The translations under genes and the position numbers were made by a program. A model generated the notes under the pieces. It had not been told where the DNA came from and did not search any database. It saw only the letters and a program-made list of their open reading frames with translations. DNA of 44,515 nucleotides from Thermoleophilia bacterium (lineage in GTDB: Bacteria; Actinomycetota; Thermoleophilia; Gaiellales; SKUG01), in assembly GCA_025964455.1 (NCBI GenBank), contig JAOPYU010000321.1, positions 1-44,515 on the forward strand, read 5' to 3'. Shown here piece by piece: positions 1 to 7,897 of the stretch; the first letter of the stretch is position 1, and each line of letters begins with the position of its first letter.

Positions 1-1038
1 GGCCTGCGCCACCCACGACGCCGTCATGATCCCGAACGTCACGAAGGCGACGGCCGATGCGAGCACGAGCCCGTCGGCGAGCGCATAGGCGGCCATGACC
101 GCGCAGCCGACGATCCAGCAGGCGTACATGAAGGCGAGGGGCCGCGACGGCAGGCCCCGCTGGCCGACGAGGATCGACGCGAGCATGGAGCCGAGGCCGC
201 CACACGCGAGGATCACGCCGAGCCCGCCCGCGCCATGCCCCAGCTCGTGCTTGGCGAGGTACGGCACGAGCACCTCGAGCGGCCCCCAGTAGAAGATCAG
301 GACGAACGTCGCCGCGAGCATCGAGCGCGCGAGCCACGGGTTCTGCCGGACGTAGCCGAGCGACTCGCGCACGTCGCGCACGAGCGCCTGCACCGGTCCC
401 TCCTCCGGGTCGGCCGCTGCGGCATCCGGGTCCCCGGGTTGCACGGATCGGATGTCACTCGCCCGCATCAGCAGCAGCGCCGCACCGGACGCGGCGAACG
501 TCCCCGCATTGACCAGGAACGCGCCGCCAGTGCCGGCCACTGCGATGATGAGGCCGCCTGCGGCTGGCCCGAGCAGCCGGAGTGACATCGGGCGCAGGAC
601 CCCGAGCAACGAGTTGGCCGGTACGAGCGCATCGGCGCGCACGATGTCAGGGATGATCGCGCCGGCGACCGGTGCATAGATGCCGTCGGCGAGCCCGTAG
701 AGCATGCCGATGGCCACGAACCCCGGCAGTGACAGGTGGTCGGTCAGGGCGAGCACGCCGATGAGCACGAAGATCACGCACCGTGCGACGTCCGATGCGA
801 TCAGCAGGCGCCGGCGGTCCATGCGGTCCCCGGCCACGCCGCCGATCAGTGACACCGGCACCTGGGCGAGGGTCCACGCCGTCAGCACCAGCCCGAGCGC
901 GGTCGCCGAATCCGAGAGCGAGTACACCTGCCACGCGATCGCGACGAGCGCGATGCCGTCACCGAGCATCGACGTCGCGGTCGCGAATGCGAACAGCGCG
1001 AAGTTGCGGTCGCGCAGTGGCGTCAGGATCCCGGGCAT
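1..1038 (-). CDS. MFS transporter, partial (C-terminus beyond left edge)
   Basis: An in-frame minus-strand reading frame without stops runs from ATG at 1038 to the window edge (346 codons visible). It begins MPGILTPLRDRNFALFAFAT and shows about nine or ten hydrophobic segments. The loop GDRMDRRRLL after the second helix, around residues 68-77, matches the conserved inter-helix motif of the major facilitator superfamily. This arrangement resembles the enterobactin-exporter/MFS_3 type of drug or siderophore efflux permease, so it is probably a proton-driven inner-membrane exporter. The substrate cannot be told. The start lies 4 nt downstream of the yebC stop, so the two are probably cotranscribed. 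The final helices are missing because the window ends. Confidence 0.85.
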   Translation of the reverse strand, partial: MPGILTPLRDRNFALFAFATATSMLGDGIALVAIAWQVYSLSDSATALGLVLTAWTLAQVPVSLIGGVAGDRMDRRRLLIASDVARCVIFVLIGVLALTDHLSLPGFVAIGMLYGLADGIYAPVAGAIIPDIVRADALVPANSLLGVLRPMSLRLLGPAAGGLIIAVAGTGGAFLVNAGTFAASGAALLLMRASDIRSVQPGDPDAAAADPEEGPVQALVRDVRESLGYVRQNPWLARSMLAATFVLIFYWGPLEVLVPYLAKHELGHGAGGLGVILACGGLGSMLASILVGQRGLPSRPLAFMYACWIVGCAVMAAYALADGLVLASAVAFVTFGIMTASWVAQA

Positions 1039-1042
1039 GGCG

Positions 1043-1792
1043 TCAGCCGCCCAGCACCGCTTCCATGACGTCGTCGTCCGCCTCGAAGTTGGCGCTCACC
1101 TTCTGGACGTCGTCTAGGTCCTCGAGGAAGTCGATCAGGCGCAGCACCTTGGTGAGCCCCTCCTCCCCCAGCTCGATCGTGTTGGAGGGTCGCAGCACGC
1201 TCTCGGAGCGCTCCACCGTGAAACCGCTCGCCTCGAGCGCCGCACGGACCGGCGCGATCGCGCCCGGCTCGCACGTCACGACCAGCACGCCGTCCTCACC
1301 CGAGATGTCCTCGGCGCCGGCGTCGGCGGCCGCCATGAGCGCCTCGTCCTCGTCCGCGCCCTCCGCGAGCTGGACCTCGCCGATCCGGTTGAACATCCAC
1401 GCGACCGAACCATCGGTGCCGAGGGAGCCGCCGGAGCGGCTGAAGGCGTGGCGCACCTCGGCCGCGGTGCGGTTGCGGTTGTCGGTGAGGCACTCGACCA
1501 TCACCGCGACGCCATCGGGGCCGTACCCCTCGTAGAGGACCGCCTCGAAGTTCTCCGCGTCGGCGTTGCCCTCTCCCTTCTTGACCGCCCGCTCGATGTT
1601 GTCCTTGGGCATCGAGACGTCCTTGGCGGCCTGGATGGCCTGCGCGAGGGACGCGTTGGAATCCGGATCAGGGCCGCCGAGCTTGGCGGCGACCGTGATG
1701 GCGCGGGCGAGCTTGGAGAACATCACGGCACGCTTGGCGTCCTGGCGCCCCTTGCGATGCTTGATGTTGGCCCATTTGGAATGACCGGCCAT
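1043..1792 (-). CDS. yebC: YebC/PmpR-type translation/transcription factor
   Basis: This 249-aa protein starts MAGHSKWANIKHRKGRQDAK, the family hallmark, and matches the usual 240-250 aa length. Later blocks such as MPKDNIERAVKKG, YGPDGVAV and NRNRTAAEVRHAFSR are also typical. Family members bind DNA or, by more recent work, act on the ribosome to relieve stalling at proline stretches. Which role applies here is open. The frame stays open 17 codons further upstream, but the ATG at 1792 carries the conserved N-terminus and a GGGAGG ribosome site about 7 nt before it, so that start is chosen. It lies downstream of pdxT (63 nt gap), an order common in actinobacteria; the usual following ruvC is absent and an MFS gene takes its place. 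Confidence 0.95.
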   Translation of the reverse strand: MAGHSKWANIKHRKGRQDAKRAVMFSKLARAITVAAKLGGPDPDSNASLAQAIQAAKDVSMPKDNIERAVKKGEGNADAENFEAVLYEGYGPDGVAVMVECLTDNRNRTAAEVRHAFSRSGGSLGTDGSVAWMFNRIGEVQLAEGADEDEALMAAADAGAEDISGEDGVLVVTCEPGAIAPVRAALEASGFTVERSESVLRPSNTIELGEEGLTKVLRLIDFLEDLDDVQKVSANFEADDDVMEAVLGG

Positions 1793-1855
1793 GGTGACCC
1801 TCCCTGAGGAATCCGTCGAACGTCGATGCCGAGGATACCCCACCCGCAGGCAGGC

Positions 1856-2497
1856 TCAACCGCCCGTGGTGGGCGCTGCGGTGCGGGCCAGCTCCACGAG
1901 CCGGGCGTGGAGCGTACGGTCCGACGTCAGCTCCGGATGGAAGGTCGCGGCCAGCAGGTGACCGTCGCGCACCGCGACGGGCTCGCCGGCCGCGTCGCCG
2001 TCACCGAGGGTCGCGAGGACCTCCACGTCGGGGCCGGTCCGCACGATGCGGGGCGCGCGGATGAAGACGCCCTCGGTGACGCGCTCGTCACTCCAGCGCA
2101 CGGCCCCTTCGAAGGAGTGCACCTGGCTCCCGAATCCGTTGCGCTCGACCTGGATGTCGAGCAGGGCGAAGCACGGCGGTGCGCCGTCCGGCGCCGTGTC
2201 GGCGAGGACGATCATCCCGGCGCACGTGCCGAGCGTCGGCAGCCCCGCCTCGATCCGGGTGCGCAGGGGCTCGAGCAGCTCGCAGCGGTCGAGCGCCTTG
2301 CGGATGGCCGTGCTCTCCCCGCCGGGGAGGACCACGCCATCGCACTGGTCGAGCTGTGCTCGCGTGCGCACCTCGAAGGCGTCGGCGCCGCACTCGTGCA
2401 GCGCCGCGACGTGTTCGGCGAAGGCCCCCTGCATCGCGAGCACGCCGATGCGTGGCGCGTGCGTGGAGCGACCGGGATCGGTGTCGGTGACGGGCAT
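1856..2497 (-). CDS. pdxT: Pyridoxal 5'-phosphate synthase glutaminase subunit PdxT
   Basis: This 213-aa class I glutamine amidotransferase supplies ammonia from glutamine to PdxS in the DXP-independent vitamin B6 pathway. Visible motifs are IGVLAMQGAFAEH near residue 17, PGGEST at 59-63 (oxyanion/substrate loop), the nucleophile Cys92 in LGTCAGMI, and the His187/Glu189 pair in FHPE. The length is somewhat over the usual 190-200 aa because of a short N-terminal extension. No Shine-Dalgarno is seen before the ATG, but TACCAT lies 8 nt upstream (2506-2511, minus strand), consistent with a leaderless transcript. Its partner pdxS lies about 3.3 kb upstream on the same strand, separated by three unrelated genes. 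Confidence 0.93.
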   Translation of the reverse strand: MPVTDTDPGRSTHAPRIGVLAMQGAFAEHVAALHECGADAFEVRTRAQLDQCDGVVLPGGESTAIRKALDRCELLEPLRTRIEAGLPTLGTCAGMIVLADTAPDGAPPCFALLDIQVERNGFGSQVHSFEGAVRWSDERVTEGVFIRAPRIVRTGPDVEVLATLGDGDAAGEPVAVRDGHLLAATFHPELTSDRTLHARLVELARTAAPTTGG

Positions 2498-2525
2498 GCC
2501 ATCGGATGGTATCGCGCGGTCGGCG

Positions 2526-3251
2526 TCAGTCGCGGCGCGCGACGAACATGGTGTTGGTCGTCGTCACGCGCAGCGGGCCGTCGAAGGGCTCCAGCTGGTC
2601 GGCGAGGTGCGCTCGTGTCAGTGATGTGCGCACGTGTCGCACGGCCGCGGCGTGGTCGGGGAAGGTCGCGGTGCCCGCCATCGACCGCTGCTCCACGTCG
2701 GTGAAGTGCCGCCCGAGGACCTCGGCGCCGTTCTCGTTGGAGAAGCGCAGCGCCGGGGCCGTGCCCTCGTCGCCGACGCGGTCCCACAGCTCGCGCATGT
2801 GCCGCAGCCCCATCGTGCTCGCGACGAGCCGTCCACCGGGCCGCAGCACACGCCGGATCTCCTGCAGCCCGGCGTCCAGGTCGGGCACGTGGTAGAGCAT
2901 CCAGTTGGCCACGACCACGTCGAACTGCGCCTCCGGCCACGGCATCAGCTGGATGTCGCCAATCTGCACGTCGAGCCCGCGCAGCGCGGCTTCCGCCGCC
3001 ATGCCGGGCGAGAAGTCCAGGGCCACGACGCGTACCTCGCCGGGCAGCTCCGAGCGCAGCTGGTCGCTGAATCGTCCGTCGCCGCACCCGACCTCGAGCA
3101 CCTGCGCGACGGGCTCCTCCGCGATCGCATCGCGGATGAGCGCGAGCATGTCCGGGTCGTGGTACTCGCGCCATGCGCGGAAGCGCTCCTCCAGCCGGGA
3201 AGGATCGCTGTAGTCGCGACGGACCAGTTCGATGTCGTCGATGCGGGCCAC
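2526..3251 (-). CDS. Class I SAM-dependent methyltransferase
   Basis: The 241-aa product has a Rossmann methyltransferase core of the Methyltransf_11/25 type: motif I VLEVGCGDGRFS around residues 51-62, an acidic strand end VVALDFSPGM, motif II-like QFDVVVANWMLYHVPD and motif III VLRPGGRLVAST. It should use S-adenosylmethionine, but nothing in the sequence points to the acceptor. The start is GTG at 3251; no ATG lies in the first 30 codons. A TAAGCT box sits 6 nt upstream of that GTG, which would make the mRNA leaderless. It is one of three genes lying between pdxT and pdxS and has no evident connection to vitamin B6 synthesis. Confidence 0.85.
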   Translation of the reverse strand: MARIDDIELVRRDYSDPSRLEERFRAWREYHDPDMLALIRDAIAEEPVAQVLEVGCGDGRFSDQLRSELPGEVRVVALDFSPGMAAEAALRGLDVQIGDIQLMPWPEAQFDVVVANWMLYHVPDLDAGLQEIRRVLRPGGRLVASTMGLRHMRELWDRVGDEGTAPALRFSNENGAEVLGRHFTDVEQRSMAGTATFPDHAAAVRHVRTSLTRAHLADQLEPFDGPLRVTTTNTMFVARRD

Positions 3252-3276
3252 GACCGCAGCTTACCGGCCGTTGCGG

Positions 3277-4362
3277 TCAGCGAACATCGACGACGAGACC
3301 CCGGTGGTCGGTGGGCAGGCCGCGGCGGAACTCGACCGCGGCGACGTCGGCCACGGCAGAATCCACGACCTGGAGCCCACGCACGTAGGGGTGGTCGATG
3401 CGGTGCGACTGCGGCGTGCCGAGCGAGGAGGTGTCGCGCTGCGCCGCTCGCGCCCGCGTCCCCCCGTTCGGACCGCTCGCGGCGAGCTCATCATTCGCAT
3501 GGACGAAGCCGCCGGGCCGCAGGATGCGATCGGTCTCGCCCTGCAGCTGGTTGAGGTCGCCCGCCAGGACGAGTCGCTCGCGCTCGAACCCCCGCGCGGC
3601 GCCCTGCGCACCGTCGAGCGCTCCGACGTAGCCGAAGCCGCCGTCGCGGCGGATCCCACGTGACATGTCGATGATCGCGCCGAGCTGTGCGTCGCGCAGC
3701 GCTTGATCCTCGAGCGGCCGGTTGGCGAGGTGCGTACCGAGCGCCGTGATGCGTCCGCGTGCGTCCGGTGCACGCACGTCGGCGATGCCGACGCTCCGCA
3801 GCTCCACGTCGGGCGTGCTCGTCGGCAGGCGGGCATTCACCGCGCGATCGATGTGGAAGCCGTTGCGGACGTAGATCGCCGTCCCGTAGTGCTGGTGGGC
3901 GGTGCGGAAGGGGTCCTGTGCGATCGCCGGCGTGAACGCCATTTCGTCCGCACCGATCAGGTGGGCGAAGGTGCCAGCTGAGTCCCCGAGGCCCGCGTCG
4001 GGCGTGAGCGCTGCAGCGACCGGTCGGTTGCGCAGCTCCTGGACGAACAGCACGTCGGGGTCGACGGCGTTCACCCAGCGTGCGTCGTCGCGCAGCGCCA
4101 GCAGCGATTCGTTGGCGGGATCGAGCGAGTGCCCGCTCGGGGTCGACATGTGGATGTTGAGCGACGCGACACGGATCGAAGATCGGTCAGCGCGGGCGAG
4201 CACGCCGGCCGGCAGGATGCCATCGATCGGCGGCTCGAGCAGGGCGCGGGTCAGTCGCGGATCGCGCAGCAGCTCGTCGCGCGAGGTGATCGCGCGCACC
4301 ACGCTCGCGCCGTCCGCGCGTGCGCCGACACCAGCAGCCCCCGTGAGTCGCCCGATTCCCAT
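3277..4362 (-). CDS. Endonuclease/exonuclease/phosphatase-fold protein
   Basis: The 361-aa protein carries an EEP (DNase I-like) domain from about residue 62 to the end. Visible motifs are RVASLNIHMS (Asn), VLFVQELRN (metal-binding Glu), LGTHLANR, the catalytic LAGDLNQL and the closing SHRIDHPYV followed by LPTDHRGLVVDV, where Asp-His is the usual general base pair. This predicts a metal-dependent phosphodiesterase or phosphatase; the substrate is unknown. No signal peptide is visible. The first about 60 residues (MGIGRLTGAAG...) are a Gly/Ala-rich region plus a short helical stretch not belonging to the domain. A much longer frame (to 5487) is open on this strand, but its 5' part lies antisense-frame to the neighbouring HExxH gene; the ATG at 4362 follows that gene by 77 nt. 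No clear ribosome site is seen. Confidence 0.8.
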   Translation of the reverse strand: MGIGRLTGAAGVGARADGASVVRAITSRDELLRDPRLTRALLEPPIDGILPAGVLARADRSSIRVASLNIHMSTPSGHSLDPANESLLALRDDARWVNAVDPDVLFVQELRNRPVAAALTPDAGLGDSAGTFAHLIGADEMAFTPAIAQDPFRTAHQHYGTAIYVRNGFHIDRAVNARLPTSTPDVELRSVGIADVRAPDARGRITALGTHLANRPLEDQALRDAQLGAIIDMSRGIRRDGGFGYVGALDGAQGAARGFERERLVLAGDLNQLQGETDRILRPGGFVHANDELAASGPNGGTRARAAQRDTSSLGTPQSHRIDHPYVRGLQVVDSAVADVAAVEFRRGLPTDHRGLVVDVR

Positions 4363-4439
4363 GCCTGGGTGTCGATGCGCCGGCCCCGTGCGGTGCGCTG
4401 CCCCGCGGAAGCGGCCGCCGGTCGGCCGCGCGGTGCCCG

Positions 4440-5453
4440 CTAGAAGTTGGCGACGGCCGCGGTGCGGCGGTCGGGGTTGTAGCTCGAGCTCAGCAGCGCC
4501 TGCCAGACCTTGGCGTAGGTGGCCTGGTCGTTGCCGCCGGCTGCCGCGATCGACGTCGGATCCGTGGGTGGCGTCGTGACGCCCAAGTCGCGCGCGACCT
4601 GACCAGCGAAGGTGAACGCCCGTGCTTCCTTCATCATCGTCAGCTCGAACAGCACCTGCTGCTGCGCGGCGGCGCCCTGGGGCGTGCCGGGGCCGCCGGC
4701 TGCCTGGACGCGTGTGGCTGCGGCGTTGATGAACGGATCCGCGATCCTGCCGACGTCGTCGAGCAGGTGGGTTCCCTCGTGCGCGAGCGCCACCGCCGCG
4801 AACTTCATGTTCTTCGCATCGGCCAGGTCCGAACGGCGCAGGAACATGGTGTCGATCTTGGGGTCGTAGAAGGCGTGCGCGTCGCCGTGGCCCATGCCCT
4901 TGAACTCGGCGTCGGAGATGACGTTGATGCGCGCGCCGACCGCGAGCAGCCGATCGACCAGCTGTGAGCCACCAGCGGACTGGCGCAGGGTACCGAGCGT
5001 CTGCTCGACCAGGTTGGCGTCCGCGGCCGAGCCACCCGGCGCGAGGGATGTCAGTCGCTGCGGCGCAGCGGTCGCGGTGGCGGCGGCGGCCGGGGCCGCG
5101 CCGGTTGCAGCAGCTGCGGGCGTGATCGTGGAGACGGCGGGGGCCGCGAGCGGCGTCGCGATCGAGGCAGGAGCAGCAACCATCGGAGCGCCAGCAGCGC
5201 CGAGGGCGGCAGCGTTCACGATCGGCGGCATCGACAGTGCGGGCGTCGCGGCGACGAGTCCGCCGCCGGGCGGGATCGCACCGACCCCGGCCTGCGCATT
5301 GGCAAGCGGCGTGGAAAGTGGTGCCTGCAGCGGCGACTGCACGGGCGTCGGCGCGCCGAGGCCACCACCGACGAGCGGTGGCGGCGCGGTGCTGCACGAG
5401 GCGCCCGAAATCGACGGCATGCCTACGGCACTGCCTGACGGCGCGTTGATCAT
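4440..5453 (-). CDS. Putative HExxH metallopeptidase-like protein, Ala/Pro-rich N-terminus
   Basis: I do not recognise the family by name. The 337-aa product has a low-complexity N-terminal half (about residues 1-130, almost all A, P, G, T, V) and a folded C-terminal half. The latter contains VALAHEGTHLLDD (HExxH near residues 225-229) and about 50 residues later FELTMMKEARAF, whose Glu could be the third zinc ligand as in gluzincins. Before the motif come the blocks LVDRLLAVGARINVISDAEF and HAFYDPKIDTMFL, like the substrate-side strand in small zinc peptidases. There is no signal peptide or membrane segment. ATG at 5453 is preferred over 5459 because GGAGGG then sits 6-7 nt upstream. A second unsecreted HExxH protein lies on the other side of pdxS. 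Confidence 0.72.
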   Translation of the reverse strand: MINAPSGSAVGMPSISGASCSTAPPPLVGGGLGAPTPVQSPLQAPLSTPLANAQAGVGAIPPGGGLVAATPALSMPPIVNAAALGAAGAPMVAAPASIATPLAAPAVSTITPAAAATGAAPAAAATATAAPQRLTSLAPGGSAADANLVEQTLGTLRQSAGGSQLVDRLLAVGARINVISDAEFKGMGHGDAHAFYDPKIDTMFLRRSDLADAKNMKFAAVALAHEGTHLLDDVGRIADPFINAAATRVQAAGGPGTPQGAAAQQQVLFELTMMKEARAFTFAGQVARDLGVTTPPTDPTSIAAAGGNDQATYAKVWQALLSSSYNPDRRTAAVANF

Positions 5454-5773
5454 CCCCATCCCTCCGTTGCGGCGCGCGCGGGATCACCCGCGGGCGTAGT
5501 GCCGCACCTCAAGGGCACCACGGCGTCGCCGAGCGGTCAACCGCCAGGGACCGGCCCACCGTTGGCCGCTTTCACGCACCCGATCGCCGCGTCCCGCCCT
5601 GACCCACCGCAATCACGATTTCTGTCTCGGGCGTCAACGAATCACGAACACCCCATGACGCTTCGACGCCGCGAGCACGATTTCTTGTACAGGGGACAAG
5701 GAATCACGCGCACCTCACGACACTCGCGCACGCCCAGCGTCAGCCGCGCGCCGCGCGACGCACCATCGGCGAG
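5454..5773. other. 320-bp gene-free interval between a HExxH gene and pdxS
   Basis: No coding frame here is convincing. The left part is the GC-rich upstream region of the gene starting at 5453, with its GGAGGG ribosome site. The right part (5614-5708) holds two 33-nt imperfect palindromes listed separately and is locally AT-richer than the surroundings. It forms the 3' flank of pdxS, so one of the palindromes may act as its transcription terminator, though no clear U-tract is present. Confidence 0.6.
5614..5708. repeat. Pair of 33-nt imperfect palindromes, 62-nt period (locus 1)
   Basis: Units begin at 5614 and 5676, exactly 62 nt apart. Both start CACGATTTCT and end GAATCACG, with about 25 of 33 positions identical. 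The second unit is an excellent hairpin: GATTTCTTGT pairs with ACAAGGAATC (nine Watson-Crick pairs and one G-U) across a 7-nt loop. In the first unit only the outer five pairs hold. The same arrangement, with the same 62-nt spacing, recurs at 35687-35781. Too degenerate and too few for a CRISPR array. Confidence 0.6.
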
Positions 5774-6667
5774 CTACCAGCCGCGCTGCGCGAACGTGCC
5801 GCCGGAGCCGCCCGCGACGAGCGTCGCCATCTCGAGGCCGGGCATCGCGCTGCCGAGCCCGGTCGAGACCCGGGCGATGACCGAGGCATCCTCGAAGTGC
5901 GTGGTCGCTTCGACGATCGCCCGCGCCATGACGCTCGGGTTGGCCGACTTGAAGATGCCGCTGCCGACGAACACGCCCTCGGCGCCGAGCTGCATCATGA
6001 GCGCGGCGTCCGCAGGCGTGGCGATGCCACCAGCCGTGAACATCGGCACCGGCAGGCGACCGTGCTCGGCGACCCAGCGCACGAGCTCGATCGGCGACTG
6101 CAGGTCCTTCGCCATCGCGTAGAGCTCCTCGCCCGTCGCGCCGCGCAGCCTGCGGATGTCGGTCAGCAGCTGACGCAGGTGGCGGACCGCCTCGACGACG
6201 TTGCCGGTGCCGGCCTCGCCCTTGGTGCGGATCATCGTCGCGCCCTCGGCGATGCGACGGAGCGCTTCGCCCAGGTTGGTCGCGCCGCACACGAACGGTA
6301 CGGTGAAGGCGAGCTTGTCGACGTGGTTGATCTCGTCCGCGGGCGTGAGCACCTCGCTCTCGTCGATGAAATCGACTTCGAGCGCCTCGAGCACCTGTGC
6401 CTCGACGAAGTGGCCGATGCGCACCTTCGCCATCACGGGGATCGTCACGGCTTCCTGGATGCCGCGGATCATCTCCGGGTCGCTCATGCGCGCCACGCCG
6501 CCATCACGACGGATGTCGCTCGGTACGCGCTCGAGCGCCATGACCGCGCACGCTCCGGCCTCCTCCGCGATGCGAGCCTGCTCGGCATCGACGACGTCCA
6601 TGATGACGCCGCCCTTGAGCATCTCGGCCAGGCCGGTCTTCACGCGCAGGGTGCCGAACTCGCTCAT
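5774..6667 (-). CDS. pdxS: Pyridoxal 5'-phosphate synthase lyase subunit PdxS
   Basis: This 297-aa (beta/alpha)8 enzyme combines ribose 5-phosphate, glyceraldehyde 3-phosphate and ammonia (from PdxT) into PLP; it forms dodecamers in the cytosol. The first catalytic lysine Lys81 lies in MAKVRIGH, the second Lys149 in [10 protein letters not shown], and Asp24 in VIMDVV. Length and all motif positions match the family. The start ATG at 6667 has no strong ribosome site. Upstream, between it and the next gene, lies a TAGGAT box (6732-6737 on the minus strand) like those before murJ and the tRNA, a possible -10 element giving a leader of about 60 nt. pdxT is displaced by three genes. Confidence 0.96.
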   Translation of the reverse strand: MSEFGTLRVKTGLAEMLKGGVIMDVVDAEQARIAEEAGACAVMALERVPSDIRRDGGVARMSDPEMIRGIQEAVTIPVMAKVRIGHFVEAQVLEALEVDFIDESEVLTPADEINHVDKLAFTVPFVCGATNLGEALRRIAEGATMIRTKGEAGTGNVVEAVRHLRQLLTDIRRLRGATGEELYAMAKDLQSPIELVRWVAEHGRLPVPMFTAGGIATPADAALMMQLGAEGVFVGSGIFKSANPSVMARAIVEATTHFEDASVIARVSTGLGSAMPGLEMATLVAGGSGGTFAQRGW

Positions 6668-6743
6668 GCTGGGGTCTCGCTTTCATGTCGGGGAGGACGA
6701 CGGTAACCACGGTGGGATCCCGTCAGGCACGATCCTATCGCGC

Positions 6744-6759
6744 CTCGGGCCCGCCCGAG
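6744..6759 (-). terminator. Perfect inverted repeat just after a stop codon
   Basis: CTCGGGC and GCCCGAG, separated by 2 nt, form a perfect inverted repeat starting 4 nt past the stop of the HExxH gene that ends at 6764. There is no U-tract, so a role as terminator is an inference from position and stability only. Confidence 0.35.
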
Positions 6760-6763
6760 ACGC

Positions 6764-7747
6764 TCACCCCGCGCCGTAGAAACCAGCGAGCGATTCGCGC
6801 GCCTGCCGCGTGTCGTCACCCGTACGACCGGCGATGCGCTGCACGAGCACCTCGGCGAGCTCCGCCGAATGCATGTCGACAAGCGGCCGCGCGCTCGCCA
6901 CCCCGTACCCGAGCGACGACAGCAGTCGGGCCGTGCGCTCCTCCAGGTCCGCGTACGGGCGGTGCTGCGCCGCGCGCAGGAGCGACGCGTCACTCACGAC
7001 GCCGTCGAGCGCGAGCGCCCGGCGCGCGACCTGCAGGTCGGCGAGCCCGGTCGAGTGCAGCTCCGCGACCACCTCGCGCAGGTTGCGTGCCGCGTCCAGA
7101 CCGAGCCGGGGCTGGGAGTCGACCACGTGCTGCGCCTCGTGCCGGATGATGCGCACGGCCCGGCCGAGCGAGTCACCATCCCCTGTCGCATCGAAGCCGC
7201 GAGCCTCGACCCCACGCGAATGGAGCAGCGGCCCGCTGGCCACCGGGCCGAGGTTGATCCAGCCGCCGATCGCGGTCGCGAGCGCACTCGAGTTCGACTG
7301 CGCGGTCTTCGCTGCCCACGCGCGCAGCTCCGCATCGCGCGTCCCCGGCGCCAGGCCAGCGAACGTGGACCGCAGCACCGGGTCACCCTCGACGTGTGCC
7401 CGAACCGTGGCCGCACCCATGCCGAGCGGCGTGTCACTCAGCGAGATCCCGTCGAGGCGCACTCCCCGCCCGGCCGCCGCGCCGCCTGCCGCCGCCTCGA
7501 CCACCTGCAGCACACCGCGCAGGGCCTGTTCGGTCCCCGCCCGGTCCGTCGCGAACAGCTCCTGGGCGCGTGGCGTCGCAGGCACGAGCGCACGCGCCGC
7601 CAGCGCCCCTTCACCCACGACCCGGAATCGCGCCTGCTGCGCCACGAGCGGGTCGAGCCCTGGCAGCGGCACCCGATCCACGGGCTCGCCACCCGGGGAC
7701 GTGCCGGGCACGGTGGTTCTCGTCGCGCTGGTCGGGGCGAACTGCAT
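6764..7747 (-). CDS. Putative HExxH metallopeptidase-like protein
   Basis: Not recognised by name. Starting from ATG 7747 the product has 327 residues; the frame is open nearly to the tRNA, but that part has no convincing start. Residues 1-30 are Pro/Thr/Gly-rich. The core holds IIRHEAQHVVDSQ (HExxH at 203-207) followed by LREVVAELH, where Glu225 or Glu229 could be the third zinc ligand. The motif resembles that of the DUF4157 peptidase-like domain of contractile-injection-system cargo, but the similarity is too short to claim homology. No signal peptide or membrane helix. The architecture parallels the HExxH protein at 4440-5453: disordered N-terminus, zinc motif in the C-terminal half, no export signal. 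Confidence 0.7.
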   Translation of the reverse strand: MQFAPTSATRTTVPGTSPGGEPVDRVPLPGLDPLVAQQARFRVVGEGALAARALVPATPRAQELFATDRAGTEQALRGVLQVVEAAAGGAAAGRGVRLDGISLSDTPLGMGAATVRAHVEGDPVLRSTFAGLAPGTRDAELRAWAAKTAQSNSSALATAIGGWINLGPVASGPLLHSRGVEARGFDATGDGDSLGRAVRIIRHEAQHVVDSQPRLGLDAARNLREVVAELHSTGLADLQVARRALALDGVVSDASLLRAAQHRPYADLEERTARLLSSLGYGVASARPLVDMHSAELAEVLVQRIAGRTGDDTRQARESLAGFYGAG

Positions 7748-7880
7748 CGGACCATCCGTGGACGCTGCAGGGACATCGTGTCGCCACCACCTCGCCCCCA
7801 GGCGCCCCCCAGCGCCGTCCCGGCCGGCCTCATGGCCACCGCCCGCCCTCCCGTGGGCCGACGCGGCCATGCGGCACGCG

Positions 7881-7886
7881 TAGGAT
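7881..7886 (+). promoter_or_regulatory. Putative -10 box of the tRNA gene
   Basis: TAGGAT lies 11 nt before the mature 5' end of the tRNA. The same hexamer precedes murJ, pdxS and the SRPBCC gene. No recognisable -35 box is present at the matching distance. Confidence 0.4.
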
Positions 7887-7897
7887 GGCGACACGCA

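Noticed and set aside
3277..5487. Single 736-codon minus-strand open frame
   Set aside because: Only its last 361 codons look like protein (EEP domain); the earlier part is Arg/Ala-rich sequence in a shifted frame over the HExxH gene at 4440-5453, whose own frame has coherent motifs and a ribosome site.
5614..5708. CRISPR-like array (33-nt units, 29-nt spacers)
   Set aside because: Only two units per locus, 25 of 33 identity rather than near-exact repeats, and no cas genes in the window.
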